64,000 bases of DNA from Halisarca cf. caerulea (taxonomy: Eukaryota; Porifera; Demospongiae; Chondrillida; Halisarcidae): positions 1 through 64,000 of the forward strand of contig CAUJGJ010000277.1 of the NCBI GenBank assembly GCA_963170055.1, written 5' to 3'. The position numbers and the translations under genes are program-made. Numbering within the stretch: the stretch's first letter is position 1; every line of letters starts with the position of its first letter. The notes beneath the pieces were generated by a model. That model did no database searches, was not told the origin of the DNA, and was given only the letters and a program-made list of their open reading frames with translations. This document shows positions 43,101 through 58,300 of the stretch, piece after piece.

Positions 43101-45130
43101 GCTAATACCAATATTTTGCACTAGAACCACGCACATTCCCTGTGGACACACATGACCTTTCTGAAGTGCTGCGGGCGTATTTGTGTAGTGTTGGATATGC
43201 TGGTGCCAATACCAATATTTGGCACTAGCACCACTCACATTCCCAGTGGACATACATGAAGTTTCTTAACTACTGTGGGCGTATTTCTGTAATGTTGGAT
43301 ATGCTGGTGCTAATACCAATATTTGGCACTAGCACCACACATTCCCAGTGGACACACATGACCTTTCTGAAGTGCTGTGGGCGTATTTTTGTAGTGTTTT
43401 ATAGGCTGGTGCTAATACCAATATTTGGCACTAGCACCACGCACATTCCCAGTGGACACACGTGAAGTTTCTTAACTACTGTGCGCGTATTTGTGTAATG
43501 TTGGATATGCTGCTGCTAATACCAATATTTGGCACTAGCACCACGCACATTCCCAGTGGACACACATGACCTTTCTGAAGTGCTGTGGAAGTATTTGTGT
43601 AATGTTGGATATGCTGGTGCTAATACCAATATTTGGCACTAGTACCAGGTATATTCCCAGTGGACACACATGAAGTTTCTGAAGTGCTGTTGGCGTATTT
43701 GTGTAGTGTTGGATATGCTGGTGCTAATACCAATATTTGGCACTAGCACCACTCACATTCCCAGTGGACATACATGAAGTTTCTTAACTACTGTGGGCGT
43801 ATTTGTGTAATGTTGGATATGCTGGTGCAAATACCAATATTTGGCACTAGCACCACACATTCCCAGTGGACACACATGACCTTTCTGAAGTGCTGTGGGC
43901 GTATTTTTGTAGTGTTTGATGGGATGGTGCTAATACCAATATTTGGCACTAGCACCACGCACATTCCCAGTGGACACACATGAAGTTTCTTACCTACTGT
44001 GCGCGTATTTGTGTAATGTTGGATATGCTGCTTCTAATACCAATATTTGGCACTAGAACCACGCACATTCCCAGTGGACACACATGACCTTTCTGAAGTG
44101 CTGTGGAAGTATTTGTGTAATGTTGGATATGCTGGTGCTAATACCAATATTTGGCACTAGCACCACGTATATTCCCAGTGGACACACATGAAGTTTCTGA
44201 AGTACTGTGGGCGTATTTGTGTAGTGTTGGATATGCTGGTGCTAATACCAATATTTGGCACTAGCACCACTCACATTCCCAGTGGACATACATGAAGTTT
44301 CTTAACTACTGTGGGCGTATTTGTGTAATGTTGGAAATGCTGGTGCTAATACCAATATTTGGCACTAGCACCACACATTCCCAGTGGACACAAATGACCT
44401 TTCTGAAGTGCTGTGGGCGTATTTGTGTAGTGTTGGATATGCTTGTGCTAATACCAATATTTGACACTAGCACCACGCACATTCCCATTGGACACACATG
44501 AAGTTTCTGAAGTGCTGTGGGCGTATTTGTGTAGTGTTGGATATGCTCGTGCTAATACCAATATTTGGCACTAGCACCACGCACATTCCAAGTGGACACA
44601 CATGAAGTTTCTTAACTACTGTGGGCGTATTTGTGTAATGTTGGATATGCTGGTGCTAATATCAATATTTGGCACTAGCACCACGCACATTCCAAGTGGA
44701 CACACATGACCTTTTTGAAGTGCTGTGGGCGTATTTGTGTAGTGTTGGATATGCTGGTGCTAATATCAATATTTGGCACTAGCACCACGCACATTCCAAG
44801 TGGACACACATGACCTTTTTGAAGTGCTGTGGGCGTATTTGTGTAGTGTTGGATATGCTGGTGCTAATACCAATATTTGGCACTAGCACCACGCACATTC
44901 CCAGTGGACAAACATGAAGTTTCTTAACTACTTTGCGCGTATTTGTGTAATGTTGGATATGCTGCTGCTAATACCAATATTTTGCACTAGAACCACGCAC
45001 ATTCCCAGTGGACACACATGACCTTTCTGAAGTGCTGAGGGCGTATTTGTGTAGTGTTGGATATGCTGGTGCTAATACCAATAGTTGGCACTAGCACTAC
45101 GCACATTCCCAGTAGACACACATAAAGTTT
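40150..45130. repeat. Near-perfect tandem duplication of a 2,490-bp block (24-mer)
   Basis: About 40,150-42,639 is repeated directly at 42,640-45,130. Every landmark I compared is shifted by exactly 2,490 bp, including rare private changes: CACTAGTACCAGGTATATT, CGTGAAGTTTC, GTTTTATAGGCTGG, TTTGATGGGATGG and TTGGAAATGCTGG. The left edge is visible as CATAATGTTTC (40,141) against CATAAAGTTTC (42,631). The right edge is where CTAGAACCTCGCAC replaces CTAGAACCACGCAC near 45,195. I saw no difference inside the block, which suggests recent unequal exchange or a duplicated assembly segment. Confidence 0.9.
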
Positions 45131-48100
45131 CTTAATTACTGTTGGCGTATTTGTGTAATGTTGGATATGCTGGTGCTAATACCAATATTTTGCACTAGAA
45201 CCTCGCACATTCCCAGTGGACACACATGACCTTTCTGAAGTGCTGCGGGCGTATTTGTGTAGTGTTGGATATGCTGGTGCTAATACCAATATTTGGCACT
45301 AGCACCACACATTCCCAGTGGACACAAATGACCTTTCTGAAGTGCTGTGGGCGTATTTGTGTAGTGTTGGATATGCTGGTGCTAATACCAATATTTGGCA
45401 CTAGCACCACTCACATTCCCAGTGGACATACATGAAGTTTCTTAACTACTGTGGGCGTATTTGTGTAATGTTGGATATGCTGGTGCAAATACCAATATTT
45501 GGCACTAGCACCACACATTCCTAGTGGACACACATGACCTTTCTGAAGTGCTGTGGGCGTATTTTTGTAGTGTTTGATAGGATGGTGCTAATACCAATAT
45601 TTGGCACTAGCACCACGCACATTCCCAGTAGACACACATGAAGTTTCTTACCTACTGTGCGCGTATTTGTGTAATGTTGGATATGCTGCTTCTAATACCA
45701 ATATTTGGCACTAGAACCACGCACATTCCCAGTGGACACACATGACCTTTCTGAAGTGCTGTGGAAGTATTTGTGTAATGTTGGATATGCTGGTGCTAAT
45801 ACCAATATTTGGCACTAGCACCACGTATATTCCCAGTGGACACACATGAAGTTTCTGAAGTACTGTGGGCGTATTTGTGTAGTGTTGGATATGCTGGTGC
45901 TAATACCAATATTTGGCACTAGCACCACTCACATTCCCAGTGGACATACATGAAGTTTCTTAACTACTGTGGGCGTATTTGTGTAATGTTGGAAATGCTG
46001 GTGCTAATACCAATATTTGGCACTAGCACCACACATTCCCAGTGGACACTAATGACCTTTCTGAAGTGCTGTGGGCGTATTTTTGTAGTGTTGGATATGC
46101 TTGTGCTAATACCAATATTTGACACTAGCACCACGCACATTCCCATTGGACACACATGAAGTTTCTGAAGTGCTGTGGGCGTATTTGTGTAGTGTTGGAT
46201 ATGCTCGTGCTAATACCAATATTTGGCACTAGCACCACGCACATTCCAAGTGGACACACATGAAGTTTCTTAACTACTGTGGGCGTATTTGTGTAGTGTT
46301 GGATATGCTGGTGCTAATATCAATATTTGGCACTAGCACCACGCACATTCCAAGTGGACACACATGACCTTTTTGAAGTGCTGTGGGCGTATTTGTGTAG
46401 TGTTGGATATGCTGGTGCTAATATCAATATTTGGCACTAGCACCACGCACATTCCAAGTGGACACACATGACCTTTTTGAAGTGCTGTGGGCGTATTTGT
46501 GTAGTGTTGGATATGCTGGTGCTAATACCAATATTTGGCACTAGCACCACGCACATTCCCAGTGGACAAACATGAAGTTTCTTAACTACTTTGCGCGTAT
46601 TTGTGTAATGTTGGATATGCTGCTGCTAATACCAATATTTTGCACTAGAACCACGCACATTCCCAGTGGACACACATGACCTTTCTGAAGTGCTGAGGGC
46701 GTATTTGTGTAGTGTTGGATATGCTGGTGCTAATACCAATAGTTGGCACTAGCACTACGCACATTCCCAGTAGACACACATAAAGTTTCTTAATTACTGT
46801 TGGCGTATTTGTGTAATGTTGGATATGCTGGTGCTAATACCAATATTTTGCACTAGAACCTCGCACATTCCCAGTGGACACACATGACCTTTCTGAAGTG
46901 CTGCGGGCGTATTTGTGTAGTGTTGGATATGCTGGTGCCAATACCAATATTTGGCACTAGCACCACGCACATTCCCTGTGGACACACATGACCTTTCTGA
47001 AGTGATGTGGGCGTATTTGTGTAGTGTTGGATATGCTTGTGCTAATACCAATATTTGGCACTAGCACCACGCACATTCCCAGTGGACACACATGAATTTT
47101 CTGAAGTGCTGTGGGCGTATTTGTGTAGTGTTGGATATGCTGGTGCTAATACCAATATTTGGCACTAGCACCGCGCACATTCCCAGTGGACACACATGAA
47201 GTTTCTTAACCACTGTGGGCGTATTTGTGTAGTGTTGGATATGCTGGTGCTAATACCTATATTTGGCACTAGCACCACGCACATTCCCAGTGGACACATA
47301 TGACCTTTCTGAAGTGCTGTGGGCGTATTTGTGTAGTGTTGGATATGCTGGTGCTAATACCAATAGTTGGCACTAGCACTACGCACATTCCCAGTAGACA
47401 CACATAATGTTTCTTAATTACTGTTGGCGTATTTGTGTAATGTTGTATATGCTGGTGCTAATACCAATATTTTGCACTAGAACAACGCACATTCCCAGTG
47501 GACACACATGACCTTTCTGAAGTGCTGAGGGCGTATTTGTGTAGTGTTGGATATGCTGGTGCTAATACCAATAGTTGGCACTAGCACTACGCACATTCCC
47601 AGTAGACACACATAAAGTTTCTTAATTACTGTTGGCGTATTTGTGTAATGTTGGATATGCTGGTGCTAATACCAATATTTTGCACTAGAACCTCGCACAT
47701 TCCCAGTGGACACACATGACCTTTCTGAAGTGCTGCGGGCGTATTTGTGTAGTGTTGGATATGCTGGTGCCAATACCAATATTTGGCACTAGCACCACTC
47801 ACATTCCCAGTGGACATACATGAAGTTTCTTAACTACTGTGGGCGTATTTCTGTAATGTTGGATATGCTGGTGCTAATACCAATATTTGGCACTAGCACC
47901 ACACATTCCCAGTGGACACACATGACCTTTCTGAAGTGCTGTGGGCGTATTTTTGTAGTGTTTGATAGGCTGGTGCTAATACCAATATTTGGCACTAGCA
48001 CCACGCACATTCCCAGTGGACACACGTGAAGTTTCTTAACTACTGTGCGCGTATTTGTGTAATGTTGGATATGCTGCTGCTAATACCAATATTTGGCACT

Positions 48101-48689
48101 AGCACCACTCACATTCCCAGTGGACATACATGAAGTTTCTTAACTACTGTGGGCGTATTTGTGTAATGTTGGATATGCTGGTGCTAATACCAATATTTTG
48201 CACTAGCACCACACATTCCCAGTGGACACAAATGACCTTTCTGAAGTGCTGTGGGCGTATTTGTGTAGTGTTGGATATGCTTGTGCTAATACCAATATTT
48301 GACACTAGCACCACGCACATTCCCAGTGGACACACATGAAGTTTCTGAAGTGCTGTGGGCGTATTTGTGTAGTGTTGGATATGCTCGTGCTAATACCAAT
48401 ATTTGGCACTAGCACCACGCACATTCCAAGTGGACACACATGAAGTTTCTTAACTACTGTGGGCGTATTTGTGTAATGTTGGATATGCTCGTGCTAATAC
48501 CAATATTTGGCACTAGCACCACGCACATTCCAAGTGGACACACATGAAGTTTCTTAACTACTGTGGGCGTATTTGTGTAATGTTGGATATGCTGCTGCTA
48601 ATATCAATATTTGGCACTAGCACCACGCACATTCCAAGTGGACACACATGACCTTTTTGAAGTGCTGTGGGCGTATTTGTGTAGTGTTG

Positions 48690-51600
48690 GATATGCTGGT
48701 GCTAATATCAATATTTGGCACTAGCACCACGCACATTCCAAGTGGACACACATGACCTTTTTGAAGTGCTGTGGGCGTATTTGTGTAGTGTTGGATATGC
48801 TGGTGCTAATACCAATATTTGGCACTAGCACCACGCACATTCCCAGTGGACAAACATGAAGTTTCTTAACTACTTTGCGCTTATTTGTGTAATGTTGGAT
48901 ATGCTGCTGCTAATACCAATATTTGGCACTAGCACCACGCACATTCCCAGTGGACACACATGACCTTTCTGAAGTGCTGTGCGCGTACTTGTGTAGAGTT
49001 GGATATGCTGGTGCTAATACCAATATTTGGCACTAGCACCACGCACATTCCCAGTGGAAAAACATGAAGTTTCTGAAGTGCTGTGGGCGTATTTGTGTAG
49101 TGTTGGATATGCTGTTGCTAATACAAATATTTGGCACTAGCACCACGCACATTCCCTTTGGACACACATGACCTTTCTGAAGTGATGTGGGCGTATTTGT
49201 GTAGTGTTGGATATGCTTGTGCTAATACCAATATTTGGCACTAGCACCACGCACATTCCCAGTGGACACACATGAATTTTCTGAAGTGCTGTGGGCGTAT
49301 TTGTGTAGTGTTGGATATGCTGGTGCTAATACCAATATTTGGCACTAGCACCGCGCACATTCCCAGTGGACACACATGAAGTTTCTTAACCACTGTGGGC
49401 GTATTTGTGTAGTGTTGGATATGCTGGTGCTAATACCTATATTTGGCACTAGCACCACGCACATTCCCAGTGGACACATATGACCTTTCTGAAGTGCTGT
49501 GGGCGTATTTGTGTAGTGTTGGATATGCTGGTGCTAATACCAATATTTGGCACTAGCACCACTGACATTCCCAGTGGACATACATGAAGTTTCTTAACTA
49601 CTGTGGGCGTATTTGCGTAATGTTGGATATGCTGGTGCTAAAACCAATATTTGGCACTAGCACCACACATTCCCAGTGGACACACATGACCTTTCTGAAG
49701 TGATGTGGGCGTATTTTTGTAGTGTTTGATAGGCTGGTGCTAATACCAATATTTGGCACTAGCACCACGCACATTCCCAGTGGACACACATGAAGTTTCT
49801 TAACTACTGTGCGCGTATTTGTGTAATGTTGGATATGCTGCTGCTAATACCAATATTTGGCACTAGCACCACGCACATTCCCAGTGGACACACATGACCT
49901 TTCTGAAGTGCTGTGGAAGTATTTGTGAAATGTTGGATATGCTGGTGCTAATACCAATATTTGGCACTAGCACCACGTATATTCCCAGTGGACACACATG
50001 AAGTTTCTGAAGTGCTGTTGGCGTATTTGTGTAGTGTTGGATATGCTGGTGCTAATACCAATATTTGGCACTAGCACCACTCACATTCCCAGTGGACATA
50101 CATGAAGTTTCTTAACTACTGTGGGCGTATTTGTGTAATGTTGGATATGCTGGTGCTAATACCAATATTTGGCACTAGCACCACACATTCCCAGTGGACA
50201 CAAATGACCTTTCTGAAGTGCTGTGGGCGTATTTGTGTAGTGTTGGATATGCTTGTGCTAATACCAATATTTGGCACTAGCACCACGCACATTCCCAGTG
50301 GACTCACATGAAGTTTCTGAAGTGCTGTGGGCGTATTTGTGTAGTGTTGGATATGCTCGTGCTAATACCAATATTTGGCACTAGCACCACGCACATTCCA
50401 AGTGGACACACATGAAGTTTCTTAACTACTGTGGGCGTATTTGTGAAATGTTGGATATGCTGGTGCTAATACCAATATTTTGCACTAGCACCACGCACAT
50501 TCCCAGTGGACATACATGAAGTTTCTTAACTACTGTGGGCGTATTTGTGTAATGTTGGATATGCTGGTGCAAATACCAATATTTGGCACTAGCACCACAC
50601 ATTCCCAGTGGACACACATGACCTTTCTGAAGTTCTGTGGGCGTATTTTTGTAGTGTTTGATAGGATGGTGCTAATACCAATATTTGGCACTAGCACCAC
50701 GCACATTCCCAGTGGACACACATGAAGTTTCTTAACTACTGTGCGCGTATTTGTGTAATGTTGGATATGCTGCTTCAAATACCAATATTTGGCACTAGCA
50801 CCACGCACATTCCCAGTGGACACACATGACCTTTCTGAAGTGCTGTGGAAGTATTTGTGTAATGTTGGATATGCTGGTGCTAATACCAATATTTGGCACT
50901 AGCACCACGTATATTCCCAGTGGACACACATGAAGTTTCTGAAGTGCTGTGGGCGTATTTGTGTAGTGTTGGATATGCTGGTGCTAATACCAATATTTGG
51001 CACTAGCACCACTCACATTCCCAGTGGACATACATGAAGTTTCTTAACTACTGTGGGCGTATTTGTGTAATGTTGGATATGCTGGTGCTAATACCAATAT
51101 TTGGCACTAGCACCACACATTCCCAGTGGACACTAATGACCTTTCTGAAGTGCTGTGGGCGTATTTGTGTAGTGTTGGATATGCTTGTGCTAATACCAAT
51201 ATTTGACACTAGCACCACGCACATTCCCAGTGGACACACATTAAGTTTCTGAAGTGCTGTGGGCGTATTTGTGTAGTGTTGGATATGCTGGTGCTAATAT
51301 CAATATTTGGCACTAGCACCACGCACATTCCAAGTGGACACACATGACCTTTTTGAAGTGCTGTGGGCGTATTTGTGTAGTGTTGGATATGCTGGTGCTA
51401 ATACCAATATTTGGCACTAGCACCACGCACATTCCCAGTGGACAAACATGAAGTTTCTTAACTACTTTGCGCTTATTTGTGTAATGTTGGATATGCTGCT
51501 GCTAATACCAATATTTGGCACTAGCACCACGCACATTCCCAGTGGACACACATGACCTTTCTGAAGTGCTGTGCGCGTACTTGTGTAGAGTTGGATATGC

Positions 51601-53870
51601 TGGTGCTAATACCAATATTTGGCACTAGCACCACGCACATTCCCAGTGGAAAAACATGAAGTTTCTGAAGTGCTGTGGGCGTATTTGTGTAGTGTTGGAT
51701 ATGCTGTTGCTAATACAAATATTTGGCACTAGCACCACGCACATTCCCTTTGGACACACATGACCTTTCTGAAGTGATGTGGGCGTATTTGTGTAGTGTT
51801 GGATATGCTTGTGCTAATACCAATATTTGGCACTAGCACCACGCACATTCCCAGTGGACACACATGAATTTTCTGAAGTGCTGTGGGCGTATTTGTGTAG
51901 TGTTGGATATGCTGGTGCTAATACCAATATTTGGCACTAGCACCGCGCACATTCCCAGTGGACACACATGAAGTTTCTTAACCACTGTGGGCGTATTTGT
52001 GTAGTGTTGGATATGCTGGTGCTAATACCTATATTTGGCACTAGCACCACGCACATTCCCAGTGGACACATATGACCTTTCTGAAGTGCTGTGGGCGTAT
52101 TTGTGTAGTGTTGGATATGCTGGTGCTAATACCAATATTTGGCACTAGCACCACTGACATTCCCAGTGGACATACATGAAGTTTCTTAACTACTGTGGGC
52201 GTATTTGCGTAATGTTGGATATGCTGGTGCTAAAACCAATATTTGGCACTAGCACCACACATTCCCAGTGGACACACATGACCTTTCTGAAGTGATGTGG
52301 GCGTATTTTTGTAGTGTTTGATAGGCTGGTGCTAATACCAATATTTGGCACTAGCACCACGCACATTCCCAGTGGACACACATGAAGTTTCTTAACTACT
52401 GTGCGCGTATTTGTGTAATGTTGGATATGCTGCTGCTAATACCAATATTTGGCACTAGCACCACGCACATTCCCAGTGGACACACATGACCTTTCTGAAG
52501 TGCTGTGGAAGTATTTGTGAAATGTTGGATATGCTGGTGCTAATACCAATATTTGGCACTAGCACCACGTATATTCCCAGTGGACACACATGAAGTTTCT
52601 GAAGTGCTGTTGGCGTATTTGTGTAGTGTTGGATATGCTGGTGCTAATACCAATATTTGGCACTAGCACCACTCACATTCCCAGTGGACATACATGAAGT
52701 TTCTTAACTACTGTGGGCGTATTTGTGTAATGTTGGATATGCTGGTGCTAATACCAATATTTGGCACTAGCACCACACATTCCCAGTGGACACAAATGAC
52801 CTTTCTGAAGTGCTGTGGGCGTATTTGTGTAGTGTTGGATATGCTTGTGCTAATACCAATATTTGGCACTAGCACCACGCACATTCCCAGTGGACTCACA
52901 TGAAGTTTCTGAAGTGCTTGTGGGCGTATTTGTGTAGTGTTGGATATGCTCGTGCTAATACCAATATTTGGCACTAGCACCACGCACATTCCAAGTGGAC
53001 ACACATGAAGTTTCTTAACTACTGTGGGCGTATTTGTGTAATGTTGGATATGCTGGTGCTAATACCAATATTTTGCACTAGCACCACGCACATTCCCAGT
53101 GGACATACATGAAGTTTCTTAACTACTGTGGGCGTATTTGTGTAATGTTGGATATGCTGGTGCAAATACCAATATTTGGCACTAGCACCACACATTCCCA
53201 GTGGACACACATGACCTTTCTGAAGTTCTGTGGGCGTATTTTTGTAGTGTTTGATAGGATGGTGCTAATACCAATATTTGGCACTAGCACCACGCACATT
53301 CCCAGTGGACACACATGAAGTTTCTTAACTACTGTGCGCGTATTTGTGTAATGTTGGATATGCTGCTTCAAATACCAATATTTGGCACTAGCACCACGCA
53401 CATTCCCAGTGGACACACATGACCTTTCTGAAGTGCTGTGGAAGTATTTGTGTAATGTTGGATATGCTGGTGCTAATACCAATATTTGGCACTAGCACCA
53501 CGTATATTCCCAGTGGACACACATGAAGTTTCTGAAGTGCTGTGGGCGTATTTGTGTAGTGTTGGATATGCTGGTGCTAATACCAATATTTGGCACTAGC
53601 ACCACTCTCATTCCCAGTGGACATACATGAAGTTTCTTAACTACTGTGGGCGTATTTGTGTAATGTTGGATATGCTGGTGCTAATACCAATATTTGGCAC
53701 TAGCACCACACATTCCCAGTGGACACTAATGACCTTTCTGAAGTGCTGTGGGCGTATTTGTGTAGTGTTGGATATGCTTGTGCTAATACCAATATTTGAC
53801 ACTAGCACCACGCACATTCCCAGTGGACACACATTAAGTTTCTGAAGTGCTGTGGGCGTATTTGTGTAGT
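48690..53870. repeat. Near-perfect tandem duplication of a 2,592-bp block (25-mer)
   Basis: About 48,690-51,284 recurs at 51,285-53,870. Offsets are 2,592 bp (for example TACTTTGCGCTTATTTG at about 48,871 and 51,463, and GTGTAGAGTTGG in the following monomer) and become 2,593 after one inserted T near 52,918 (AGTGCTTGTGGGCG). Shared rare variants include CACCACTGACATTCCC, ATTTGCGTAATG, ATTTGTGAAATG and CACCGCGCAC. The copies diverge after about 51,285 and 53,870 (GGTGCTAATATC versus CGTGCTAATACC). Each block contains four 102-bp monomers. Confidence 0.9.
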
Positions 53871-55806
53871 GTTGGATATGCTCGTGCTAATACCAATATT
53901 TGGCACTAGCACCACGCACATTCCAAGTGGACACACATGAAGTTTCTTAACTACTGTGGGCGTATTTGTGTAATGTTGGATATGCTGGTGCTAATACCAA
54001 TATTTGGCACTAGCACCACGCACATTCCAAGTGGACACACATGAAGTTTCTTAACTACTGTGGGCGTATTTGTGTAATGTTGGATATGCTGGTGCTAATA
54101 CCAATATTTGGCACTAGCACCACGCACATTCCAAGTGGACACACATGACCTTTTTGAAGTGCTGTGGGCGTATTTGTGTAGTGTTGGATATGCTGGTGCT
54201 AATACCAATATTTGGCACTAGCACCACGCACATTCCCAGTGGACAAACATGAAGTTTCTTAACTACTTTGCGCGTATTTGTGTAATGTTGGATATGCTGC
54301 TGCTAATACCAATATCTGGCACTAGCACCACGCACATTCCCAGTGGACACACATGACCTTTCTGAAGTGCTGTGCGCGTACTTGTGTAGTGTTGGATATG
54401 CTGGTGCTAATACCAATATTTGGCACTAGCACCACGCACATTCCCAGTGGAAAAACATGAAGTTTCTGAAGTGCTGTGGGCGTATTTGTGTAGTGTTGGA
54501 TATGCTGGTGCTAATACAAATATTTGGCACTAGCACCACGCACATTCCCTGTGGACACACATGACCTTTCTGAAGTGATGTGAGCGTATTTGAGTAGTGT
54601 TGGATATGCTGCTGCTAATACCAATATTTGGCACTAGCACCACGCACATTCCCAGTGGACACACATGACCTTTCTGAAGTGCTGTGGAAGTATTTGTGTA
54701 ATGTTGGATATGCTGGTGCTAATACCAATATTTGGCACTAGTACCAGGTATATTCCCAGTGGACACACATGAAGTTTCTGAAGTGCTGTGGGCGTATTTG
54801 TGTAGTGTTGGATATGCTGGTGCTAATACCAATATTTGGCACTAGCACCACTCACATTCCCAGTGGACATACATGAAGTTTCTTAACTACTGTGGGCGTA
54901 TTTGTGTAATGTTGGATATGCTGGTGCAAATACCAATATTTGGCACTAGCACCACACATTCCCAGTGGACACACATGACCTTTCTGAAGTGCTGTGGGCG
55001 TATTTTTGTAGTGTTTGATAGGCTGGTGCTAATACCAATATTTGGCACTAGCACCACGCACATTCCCAGTGGACACACGTGAAGTTTCTTAACTACTGTG
55101 GGCGTATTTGTGTAATGTTGGATATGCTGGTGCAAATACCAATATTTGGCACTAGCACCACACATTCCCAGTGGACACACATGACCTTTCTGAAGTGCTG
55201 TGGGCGTATTTTTGTAGTGTTTGATAGGATGGTGCTAATACCAATATTTGGCACTAGCACCACGCACATTCCCAGTGGACACACATGAAGTTTCTTAACT
55301 ACTGTGCGCGTATTTGTGTAATGTTGGATATGCTGCTTCAAATACCAATATTTGGCACTAGCACCACGCACATTCCCAGTGGACACACATGACCTTTCTG
55401 AAGTGCTGTGGAAGTATTTGTGTAATGTTGGATATGCTGGTGCTAATACCAATATTTGGCACTAGCACCACGTATATTCCCAGTGGACACACATGAAGTT
55501 TCTGAAGTGCTGTGGGCGTATTTGTGTAGTGTTGGATATGCTGGTGCTAATACCAATATTTGGCACTAGCACCACTCACATTCCCAGTGGACATACATGA
55601 AGTTTCTTAACTACTGTGGGCGTATTTGTGTAATGTTGGATATGCTGGTGCTAATACCAATATTTGGCACTAGCACCACACATTCCCAGTGGACACTAAT
55701 GACCTTTCTGAAGTGCTGTGGGCGTATTTGTGTAGTGTTGGATATGCTTGTGCTAATACCAATATTTGACACTAGCACCACGCACATTCCCAGTGGACAC
55801 ACATGA
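53109..55806. repeat. Domain C block copied at 1,970-bp offset
   Basis: 53,109-53,836 recurs at 55,079-55,806 (offset 1,970 = 19 x 104 - 6). The copied stretch carries TTTGATAGGATGG, GCTGCTTCAAATACC, CACCACGTATATT and GGACACTAATGACC. One difference is TGAAGTTCTGTGGG (first copy) against TGAAGTGCTGTGGG (second). In the second location two anchor monomers stand only 206 bp apart (54,873 and 55,079), so the preceding pentamer was cut to a dimer. Confidence 0.82.
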
Positions 55807-58300
55807 AGTTTCTGAAGTGCTGTGGGCGTATTTGTGTAGTGTTGGATATGCTGGTGCTAATACCAATATTTGGCACTAGCACCACGCACATTCCAAGTGG
55901 ACACACATGAAGTTTCTTAACTACTGTGGGCGTATTTGTGTAATGTTGGATATGCTGGTGCTAATACCAATATTTGGCACTAGCACCACGCACATTCCAA
56001 GTGGACACACATGACCTTTTTGAATTGCTGTGGGCGTATTTGTGTAGTGTTGGATATGCTGGTGCTAATACCAATATTTGGCACTAGCACCACGCACATT
56101 CCCAGTGGACAAACATGAAGTTTCTTAACTACTTTGCGCGTATTTGTGTAATGTTGGATATGCTGCTGCTAATACCAATATCTGGCACTAGCACCACGCA
56201 CATTCCCAGTGGACACACATGACCTTTCTGAAGTGCTGTGCGCGTACTTGTGTAGTGTTGGATATGCTGGTGCTAATACCAATATTTGGCACTAGCACCA
56301 CGCACATTCCCAGTGGAAAAACATGAAGTTTCTGAAGTGCTGTGGGCGTATTTGTGTAGTGTTGGATATGCTGGTGCTAATACAAATATTTGGCACTAGC
56401 ACCACGCACATTCCCTGTGGACACACATGACCTTTCTGAAGTGATGTGGGCGTATTTGTGTAGTGTTGGATATGCTGGTGCTAATACCAATATTTGGCAC
56501 TAGCACCACGCACATTCCCAGTGGACACACATGAAGTTTCTGAAGTGCTGTGGGCGTATTTGTGTAGTGTTGGATATGCTGGTGCTAATACCAATATTTG
56601 GCACTAGCACCGCGCACATTCCCAGTGGACACACATGAAGTTTCTTAACCACTGTGGGCGTATTTGTGTAGTGTTGGATATGCTGGTGCTAATACCTATA
56701 TTTGGCACTAGCACCACGCACATTCCCAGTGGACACATATGACCTTTCTGAAGTGCTGTGGGCGTATTTGTGTAGTGTTGGATATGCTGGTGCTAATACC
56801 AATATTTGGCACTAGCACCACGCACATTCCCAGTGGACACACATGACCTTTCTGAAGTGCTGTAGAAGTATTTGTGTAATGTTGGATATGCTGGTGCTAA
56901 TACCAATATTTGGCACTAGCACCACGTATATTCCAAGTGGACACACATGAAGTTTCTGAAGTGCTGTTGGCGTATTTGTGTAGTGTTGGATATGCTGGTG
57001 CTAATACCAATATTTGACACTAGCACCACGCACATTCCCAGTGGACACACATGAAGTTTCTGAAGTGCTGTGGGCGTATTTGTGTAGTGTTGGATATGCT
57101 GGTGCTAATACCAATATTTGGCACTAGCACCACGCACATTCCAAGTGGACACACATGAAGTTTCTTAACTACTGTGGGCGTATTTGTGTAATGTTGGATA
57201 TGCTGGTGCTAATACCAATATTTGGCACTAGCACCACGCACATTCCAAGTGGACACACATGACCTTTTTGAATTGCTGTGGGCGTATTTGTGTAGTGTTG
57301 GATATGCTGGTGCTAATACCAATATTTGGCACTAGCACCACGCACATTCCCAGTGGACAAACATGAAGTTTCTTAACTACTTTGCGCGTATTTGTGTAAT
57401 GTTGGATATGCTGCTGCTAATACCAATATCTGGCACTAGCACCACGCACATTCCCAGTGGACACACATGACCTTTCTGAAGTGCTGTGCGCGTACTTGTG
57501 TAGTGTTGGATATGCTGGTGCTAATACCAATATTTGGCACTAGCACCACGCACATTCCCAGTGGAAAAACATGAAGTTTCTGAAGTGCTGTGGGCGTATT
57601 TGTGTAGTGTTGGATATGCTGGTGCTAATACAAATATTTGGCACTAGCACCACGCACATTCCCTGTGGACACACATGACCTTTCTGAAGTGATGTGGGCG
57701 TATTTGTGTAGTGTTGGATATGCTGGTGCTAATACCAATATTTGGCACTAGCACCACGCACATTCCCAGTGGACACACATGAAGTTTCTGAAGTGCTGTG
57801 GGCGTATTTGTGTAGTGTTGGATATGCTGGTGCTAATACCAATATTTGGCACTAGCACCGCGCACATTCCCAGTGGACACACATGAAGTTTCTTAACCAC
57901 TGTGGGCGTATTTGTGTAGTGTTGGATATGCTGGTGCTAATACCTATATTTGGCACTAGCACCACGCACATTCCCAGTGGACACATATGACCTTTCTGAA
58001 GTGCTGTGGGCGTATTTGTGTAGTGTTGGATATGCTGGTGCTAATACCAATATTTGGCACTAGCACCACGCACATTCCCAGTGGACACACATGACCTTTC
58101 TGAAGTGCTGTAGAAGTATTTGTGTAATGTTGGATATGCTGGTGCTAATACCAATATTTGGCACTAGCACCACGTATATTCCAAGTGGACACACATGAAG
58201 TTTCTGAAGTGCTGTTGGCGTATTTGTGTAGTGTTGGATATGCTGGTGCTAATACCAATATTTGGCACTAGCACCACGCACATTCCCAGTGGACACACAT
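55806..58300. repeat. Tandem duplication of a 1,248-bp block (12-mer)
   Basis: About 55,806-57,053 and 57,054-58,300 are direct copies offset by exactly 1,248 bp (12 x 104, no 102-bp monomer included). Shared private variants include CCAATATCTGGCAC (56,171 and 57,419), TTTTTGAATTGCTG, GGAAAAACATGAAG, CACCGCGCAC, ACCTATATTTGG and CTGTAGAAGTATTTG. A related earlier block around 54,305 lies 1,866 bp before the first copy. Confidence 0.87.
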
